Shown here: positions 7,396 to 10,487 of the stretch, in pieces
Layout: every line of letters starts with the position of its first letter
Numbering within the stretch: position 1 is the first letter of the stretch
From: SAT2750 sp964476375
GTDB taxonomy: Bacteria; Planctomycetota; Planctomycetia; Pirellulales; Pirellulaceae
Reading direction: 5' to 3'
Length of the DNA: 10,487 nucleotides
NCBI GenBank assembly: GCA_964476375.1
Contig: CAYYZW010000233.1
Span: forward strand, 1 to 10,487
The notes under the pieces: generated by a model
Databases searched by the model: none
The model's input: only the letters and a program-made list of their open reading frames with translations
Told to the model about the DNA's origin: nothing
Program-made: the position numbers and the translations under genes

Positions 7396-7749
7396 ATGGA
7401 AATTTACTGGGTCGTTCTGTTTGTCATCATCATGATGTGGAGTGCTGCGCTGCGGGCGCAGGCGGACGAGGAAGAGAGGAACCCGGACCTGGATTCACCG
7501 GGCGATGGCTGGGAGTACAAGATCCTTCGTAGTCCCAGGAAACGGTTCAAGGACCTGGATTTTCAGCGGCGGGTCCTGGCCGAGGATGCCGCGGCGGGCT
7601 GGAGCCTGCTGGAAAAATTCGATGACACCCGCCTGCGTCTTAAGAGGCCTGTTTCGGCACGCGAGCAGGATGGATTACTGGACTTTGATCCTTACCGCGT
7701 TTCAGTCACTTCCATGTTCGAAGCAATCAAGCAGAGGACCCAGGCATGA
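7396..7749 (+). CDS. WEYKI-domain (DUF4177-like) protein with N-terminal hydrophobic segment
   Basis: A 117-residue protein. Residues 4-19 are strongly hydrophobic, with Glu2 before and Arg20 after; this may be a membrane anchor with the domain in the cytoplasm or, given AQA-DEE at 21-26, a cleaved signal peptide. A short acidic linker leads to a domain at 39-101: WEYKILRSP, then F, a helix ending in AAAGW (65-69), LLEKFDD (71-77), RLRLKRPVSARE (79-90) and LDFDPYR (95-101). The layout WEYK...helix...GW.L recalls the short DUF4177 family; function unknown. ATG at 7396 is chosen over the upstream frame because coding character and hydrophobic core start there; no good Shine-Dalgarno is seen. 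It overlaps the next gene by four bases (ATGA), and the two domains are about 60% identical by eye, indicating tandem duplication. Confidence 0.82.
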   Translation: MEIYWVVLFVIIMMWSAALRAQADEEERNPDLDSPGDGWEYKILRSPRKRFKDLDFQRRVLAEDAAAGWSLLEKFDDTRLRLKRPVSAREQDGLLDFDPYRVSVTSMFEAIKQRTQA

Positions 7750-8081
7750 GTAGCGAATCGCAGCCCCAGCAGACCGAGTGGGAATACAAGATCCTTGTCA
7801 GTCCCAGCGGGAGCTTCAAGAAGCAGGATGTTTTTCAGCAGTCGCTCCAGGAGGAGGCCTCGGCCGGCTGGACGCTGATGGAGAAGTTTGACAACAAGCG
7901 ATTGCGGCTCAAGCGGCCGGTCTCGGCCCGTGATCGAGACAGTTCGCTGGACTTTAACCCCTACCGCACGATGACCCCTTCGATGGTAGTTGCGACACGA
8001 GAGGCGAACAGGAATGCCTGGCTCTGGATCGGTGTGATCGTGTTCGTCGTCGTGATCGCTTTCATCCTGCTTGCCAACTAG
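7746..8081 (+). CDS. WEYKI-domain (DUF4177-like) protein with C-terminal membrane anchor
   Basis: A 111-residue paralogue of the preceding protein. The domain comes first (12-74: WEYKILVSP, a helix ending ASAGW at 38-42, LMEKFDN, RLRLKRPVSARD, LDFNPYR). It is followed by a polar linker with Arg85 and Arg89 and one transmembrane helix at about 91-110 ending at the C-terminus. This is a tail-anchored layout that should leave the domain in the cytoplasm. The start is strong: AGAGGA at 7733-7738, seven bases before ATG, and it overlaps the previous stop as ATGA, so translational coupling is likely. By my count about 42 of 69 aligned residues are identical to the upstream copy, with no gaps. No enzyme motif is visible; the conserved Trp, Phe and Arg residues suggest a binding or scaffold role, which is inference. 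Confidence 0.88.
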   Translation: MSSESQPQQTEWEYKILVSPSGSFKKQDVFQQSLQEEASAGWTLMEKFDNKRLRLKRPVSARDRDSSLDFNPYRTMTPSMVVATREANRNAWLWIGVIVFVVVIAFILLAN

Positions 8082-8098
8082 ATCGCGAGCGCGGATCT
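8080..8098 (+). terminator. Stem-loop overlapping the stop codon of the tail-anchored protein gene
   Basis: AGATC(G)CG at 8080-8087 pairs with CGGATCT at 8092-8098: seven base pairs with one bulged G and an AGCG loop, beginning inside the TAG stop. It lies in the 49-bp gap before the convergent small minus-strand gene. There is no U-run, so it may be a Rho-type or stabilising 3' end rather than a standard intrinsic terminator. Confidence 0.35.
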
Positions 8099-8130
8099 GT
8101 GGGAAACGAGGTTGGAAGAGAGGGGGGACG

Positions 8131-8361
8131 TCACTCGCCGCAGGTCTTCATCGCTTCGTAGCCGGCGTCGGTCAGGCTCCAGGCGCCCTTGAAGTTGTCC
8201 TTGCGGAGCAGGTCTTTCCTGGTCAGCTTGTCCAGTGCCGCCTCGTGTTTCTCGAGGTTCGGCCCGAAGAAGCAGAGCATTTTCCCTGGGGTGACCAGGT
8301 ACATCCTGAAAGTGCGAAGTGCGGCCTGTTCAGCTGCGGATAAGGCGGTGTTTTCCGACAT
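8131..8361 (-). CDS. Small winged-helix-like protein of unknown function
   Basis: A 76-residue protein. Helices at about 8-22 (AAEQAALRTFRMYLV) are followed by PGKMLCFFGPNL (25-36) and a segment from about 39 to 71 (LDKLTRKDLLRKDNF, then GAWSLTDAGYEAM). The last part looks like the recognition helix and wing of a winged helix, in which a 'KGLL...YSLT..G' pattern is typical. I recall similar short proteins in planctomycete genomes, all unannotated. It may bind nucleic acid, but it is not a recognisable regulator. The start is uncertain: ATG 8361 begins the part that looks conserved, while in-frame ATG 8400 (preceded directly by GAGGTG) would add 13 residues and GTG 8403 one more. It lies about 97 bp downstream of the helicase gene on the same strand, with a good stem-loop between. 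Confidence 0.72.
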   Translation of the reverse strand: MSENTALSAAEQAALRTFRMYLVTPGKMLCFFGPNLEKHEAALDKLTRKDLLRKDNFKGAWSLTDAGYEAMKTCGE

Positions 8362-8426
8362 GATGACGTTTTCGTCCTGAACAAGTTGCGGGGGATCCAT
8401 CACCTCGTGATGACTGTCTTTCTATA

Positions 8427-8457
8427 GTAGTTTGCCGGGGGCGATGTCGCAAACCAC
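8427..8457 (-). terminator. Stem-loop directly after the helicase stop codon
   Basis: On the minus strand GTGGTTTGC (8457-8449) pairs with GCAAACTAC (8435-8427): nine contiguous base pairs with one G-U and a 13-nt loop, starting one base after the helicase stop. This is the best isolated hairpin in the window. The following bases TATAGAAAG are not a U-run, so it is either a non-canonical terminator or a 3'-end stabiliser that separates helicase and downstream-gene expression. Confidence 0.55.
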
Positions 8458-8458
8458 C

Positions 8459-9865
8459 CTAGCTGCTGGCAGCGGTCCGTTTGACCGCTTTGATCTTCTT
8501 GCCGGACCGTTTCGTCTTTTTTCTCCGCTTGGAGGTGCCTGCTGCGGCGCCTCGCCGGGCCTTGGTCTTCCGTCGATTATTCTTTCGCGAGGTCCGGGGT
8601 TTTCCGTTTCGCGGTTTCTTTTTCGGGCCCGGGCTGCCCTCCGGATTGCCGGCCTGGTCAGGGTCGATCGGCTCGGGACGGCGGGTCATGGCCCGCAGTT
8701 CCTGGGAGAGGACTGGCATCTTCTGTACCGGCACGGGTTGTCCGGTCAGTTTCTCGATCTGCCGCAGCTGGCCTCGTTCATCGCTGGAGCAGAGCGTGAT
8801 CGCCTTGCCGCTGCTTCCGGCCCGTGCCGTGCGGCCGATGCGATGGACGTAGATCTCGGGGGTGTTGGGCAGGTCGTAGTTGATCACGAAGGAGACACCC
8901 GAGAAGTCGAGTCCGCGGGCGGCCAGGTCGGTGGCCACCAGCACCGGTGGCCGTCGGGAGCTGAACTGTTTCATCACGGCCCGCCGCTTGGCCTGGCTCT
9001 TGTCGCCATGGATCGAGACGGCGTGGATGCCATCCCGCAGCAGCCGGCGGGCGATCTTGTCGGCCCCGCGCTTGGTACGTGAGAAGATGAGTGTTTTCTT
9101 GCCATCCTGTCCCATCAGGAACTGGGTCAGCACGCCCTGTTTTTTATTTCGCTCGACGTGGTAAACGGCCTGCGAGACCAGTTCGGGGGTGGAGGACTCG
9201 GGCGTGGACTGGACCTCGGTGGGGCGGCGCAGCCACTGCCTGGCCAGCGAGCGAATTTCGCTGGGCATGGTGGCCGAGAACATCAGCGTCTGTCGCTCGT
9301 GCGGGACCTCGGCGACGATCTTCTGCAGGTCCTTGATGAACCCCATGTCGAGCATCTGGTCGGCTTCGTCGAGGATCAGGATTTCCACGTGATCCAGGTG
9401 GATGAAACCCTGTCCGATCAGGTCCAGCAGTCGTCCGGGGGTGGCGACGAGGATATCGACACCGGCCCTGAGTGCCTTGACCTGTGAGTGTTGTTTGACG
9501 CCACCGTAAACGACCGTGTAGGCAAGGCCGGTGAAGGCACCGTAGTTGACCAGGCTTTCACCGATCTGGGCGGCCAGTTCACGTGTGGGGGTGAGGATCA
9601 GGGATCGGATCACGCGTCGGCGGGATCGCTTGCGGCGTTTGGCGGCGCCGGTGGTGGGGCGGTTAGCGGACTCCATCAGTCGCTGCAGGGTGGGGAGTGT
9701 GAAGGCGGCGGTTTTCCCGGTCCCGGTCTGGGCGCAGCCGAGGACATCTTTACCCGCGAGGGCGTGGGGGAGCGTTTGCTCCTGGATCGGTGTGGGCTCG
9801 TTGTAGCCCACGGCTTCGATGCTTCGAAGCAGCGATTTGGAGAGGGAGAGTGATTCGAAATTCAT
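8459..9865 (-). CDS. rhlE: RhlE-type DEAD-box ATP-dependent RNA helicase
   Basis: A 468-residue DEAD-box helicase that unwinds or remodels RNA duplexes using ATP, in bacteria mostly in ribosome assembly, RNA decay or cold adaptation. All motifs are present: Q motif (Phe3, PTPIQ 24-28), motif I AQTGTGKT (45-52), Ia PTRELA (93-98), GG (121-122), Ib TPGR (142-145), II DEAD (166-169), III SAT (197-199), IV LIFSRT (259-264), V ATDLAARGLD (311-320) and VI HRIGRTARAG (341-350). The N-terminus and core resemble RhlE. After about residue 400 comes a low-complexity Lys/Arg/Pro tail (to 465), typical for unspecific RNA binding. A basic insert, KRRKRSRRR at 76-84, sits between motifs I and Ia, where RhlE has only a short linker. 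The start ATG has no strong Shine-Dalgarno. A hairpin and U-run lie 20 nt upstream, so attenuation is possible. Confidence 0.95.
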   Translation of the reverse strand: MNFESLSLSKSLLRSIEAVGYNEPTPIQEQTLPHALAGKDVLGCAQTGTGKTAAFTLPTLQRLMESANRPTTGAAKRRKRSRRRVIRSLILTPTRELAAQIGESLVNYGAFTGLAYTVVYGGVKQHSQVKALRAGVDILVATPGRLLDLIGQGFIHLDHVEILILDEADQMLDMGFIKDLQKIVAEVPHERQTLMFSATMPSEIRSLARQWLRRPTEVQSTPESSTPELVSQAVYHVERNKKQGVLTQFLMGQDGKKTLIFSRTKRGADKIARRLLRDGIHAVSIHGDKSQAKRRAVMKQFSSRRPPVLVATDLAARGLDFSGVSFVINYDLPNTPEIYVHRIGRTARAGSSGKAITLCSSDERGQLRQIEKLTGQPVPVQKMPVLSQELRAMTRRPEPIDPDQAGNPEGSPGPKKKPRNGKPRTSRKNNRRKTKARRGAAAGTSKRRKKTKRSGKKIKAVKRTAASS

Positions 9866-9885
9866 AATGGTGGTCGTGTACTTTC

Positions 9886-9913
9886 AAAAAAATAGAGCCT
9901 GCCGCCGGCCTCT
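9886..9913 (-). terminator. Hairpin plus U-run in the helicase leader (attenuator-like)
   Basis: On the minus strand AGAG(G)CC pairs with GGCTCT around a GGCGGCA loop (9913-9894): six pairs with one bulge. One base (A9893 on the minus strand reads A) separates it from seven consecutive U residues at 9892-9886. The helicase ATG is 20 nt further on. It has the shape of an intrinsic terminator inside a 5' leader. A rival reading is that TATAAA at 9918-9913 is the -10 box, in which case transcription would start inside the hairpin and no terminator would form. Confidence 0.45.
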
Positions 9914-9958
9914 TTATAGGGTGGGCGGTGAGCTGGTTGTTCTCAGTGCGAGTTTCAT

Positions 9959-10044
9959 CGACTGATCGCTGCACGATAGTTTACCTGGGAGACGTTCCCG
10001 GGGATCGGCAGCAGGTGGGAATGGGGGGTAAGAGGGATCAGTCG
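9959..10044. repeat. Perfect 9-bp inverted repeat enclosing a small hairpin
   Basis: CGACTGATC at 9959-9967 is the exact reverse complement of GATCAGTCG at 10036-10044. The 68-nt interval contains the 6-bp hairpin at 9985-10001. As RNA, on either strand, this would give a closing stem with an inner hairpin, a layout seen in structured leaders and small RNAs. Its identity is unknown. Confidence 0.4.
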
Positions 10045-10216
10045 CGGTCGATAGCAAGATACCCAGGGTTCTCCTGTCCGGGCGTTATTGACGGGTTCCA
10101 GGGTGTCCGGGTGGCCGCAGTCTCGAAGTTGAATGAACACGGGAAAAAGGTTTCACGTGTTGCTCTCACGCACCAAACTTTGTCTTCTTCCACTCTAGCA
10201 TGCGGCCGGGACTGGT

Positions 10217-10272
10217 CAATGGCGTAAACTGGGGGCATCTGGCCTCTTTCCCGGGACAATCGCCATTGTTTT
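10217..10272 (+). repeat. Nested stem-loop followed by a T-run
   Basis: CAATGGCG at 10217-10224 is the exact reverse complement of CGCCATTG at 10261-10268, and TTTT follows at once (10269-10272). Inside, CTGGG (10229-10233) can pair with CCCGG (10250-10254) with one G-U. Read on the plus strand this has the features of an intrinsic terminator, though with a large loop. No plus-strand gene ends here, so it could be the 3' end of an unannotated RNA. Confidence 0.4.
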
Positions 10273-10425
10273 CGGCATATTCGTTCTCTTGTATCGCGGA
10301 ATGTTCTGGTGGCGCAGCACGGTTTTTATATATTAAGGATACGAGGAGAAGCGGTAACAGGAAACGAATTGCAGGGACGCACACTTTAGACGGCCTCTCA
10401 CCTGTCATTTCTTATTCGTAATTCC

Positions 10426-10487
10426 ATGAAGAAACGACGTTCCAAACGTCGCAGCCGCCGTCGGCGTGGATTTCTGGATCCACAGGG
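10426..10487 (+). CDS. Possible start of an Arg/Lys-rich protein (cut by window end)
   Basis: ATG at 10426 opens a frame to the window edge: 20 full codons reading MKKRRSKRRSRRRRGFLDPQ. The run of basic residues could be the cytoplasmic N-region of a membrane or exported protein, or the start of an RNA-binding protein. No Shine-Dalgarno is visible; the TATATT box at 10329-10334 could be its promoter with a leader of about 85 nt. The opposite strand also reads as an Arg-rich open frame ending at 10399-10401, so strand assignment is not secure. Confidence 0.35.
   Translation, partial: MKKRRSKRRSRRRRGFLDPQ

Larger units (their letters stand above)
9914..10425. other. Gene-free, inverted-repeat-rich stretch upstream of the helicase
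   Basis: About 510 bp without a convincing coding region. Open frames of 61-99 codons exist on both strands but have no family resemblance, poor starts and no consistent codon pattern. The stretch holds several inverted repeats listed separately, a small hairpin CTGGGA-GACGT-TCCCGG at 9985-10001, and an imperfect hairpin at 10147-10181 (AAGGTTT with AAACTTT enclosing CGTG with CACG). TGTCCGGG is repeated near 10075 and 10109. Near the right end there is an AT-rich block with TATATT at 10329-10334 (possible -10, plus strand) and an orphan Shine-Dalgarno-like GAGGAGAAG at 10343-10351 with no start codon at normal distance. It may hold a long helicase leader, a small RNA, or both. Confidence 0.4.

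Noticed and set aside
9955..10140. A minus-strand frame of 61 codons with two cysteines (CGHPDTLEPVNN...)
   Set aside because: It has a GTG start without a ribosome site, no recognised family and only moderate third-position GC, and it overlaps the inverted repeats. It could be a gene remnant but cannot be supported.
10166..10408. A minus-strand frame of 80 codons with a hydrophobic stretch (RFLLPLLLVSLIY)
   Set aside because: The hydrophobic stretch is the reverse reading of the AT-rich block that looks like a promoter region. There is no start signal and no family match.
1..10487. Mobile elements, CRISPR arrays, tRNA/rRNA, defence or biosynthetic clusters
   Set aside because: I found no transposase, integrase, regularly spaced repeats, cloverleaf-like sequence, toxin-antitoxin pair or restriction/defence domain in either strand.

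Overview
The window looks like a chromosomal segment of a Planctomycetota bacterium, probably of the Planctomycetia/Pirellulales-like lineages. It is GC-rich, and it carries a large secreted protein with planctomycete-type cytochrome c and PSD (DUF1587/1595/1592/1588/1585) domains, followed by its usual partner, a DUF1552 protein. Several small 'hypothetical' families here are also familiar mainly from planctomycete genomes. Shine-Dalgarno signals are weak or absent before many genes. I see no transposon, integron, phage gene, CRISPR array, tRNA or rRNA, so this reads as ordinary core chromosome rather than an island.

Layout. (1) 1-572, plus: the C-terminal part of an uncharacterised protein whose start lies upstream. 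(2) 639-4470, plus: the PSD/cytochrome-c protein and the DUF1552 protein, an exported pair. (3) 4534-6615, minus: typA (bipA), a ribosome-associated translational GTPase, followed downstream by a 70-residue four-cysteine zinc-ribbon protein; a 16-bp perfect palindrome lies between them. (4) 6616-6754: divergent promoter region with an extended -10 candidate for typA. (5) 6755-8081, plus: a secreted helical protein of unknown function, then two overlapping genes for paralogous WEYKI-domain (DUF4177-like) proteins, one with its hydrophobic segment at the N-terminus and the other at the C-terminus. (6) 8131-9865, minus: an RhlE-type DEAD-box RNA helicase with a very basic tail, then a small winged-helix-like protein. 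(7) 9866-10425: about 560 bp without a convincing gene but with several inverted repeats, including a hairpin plus U-run just upstream of the helicase start. (8) 10426-10487, plus: possible start of an Arg/Lys-rich protein cut by the window edge.

The genes do not form one pathway. typA and the helicase are both translation/ribosome housekeeping functions. The PSD/DUF1552 pair is an exported module of unsolved function. No clearly new multi-gene system is visible. The best leads are the oppositely anchored paralogue pair, the possible attenuator of the helicase gene, and the structured gene-free stretch after it. All calls come from reading the sequence and from memory of the families; no database search was run.
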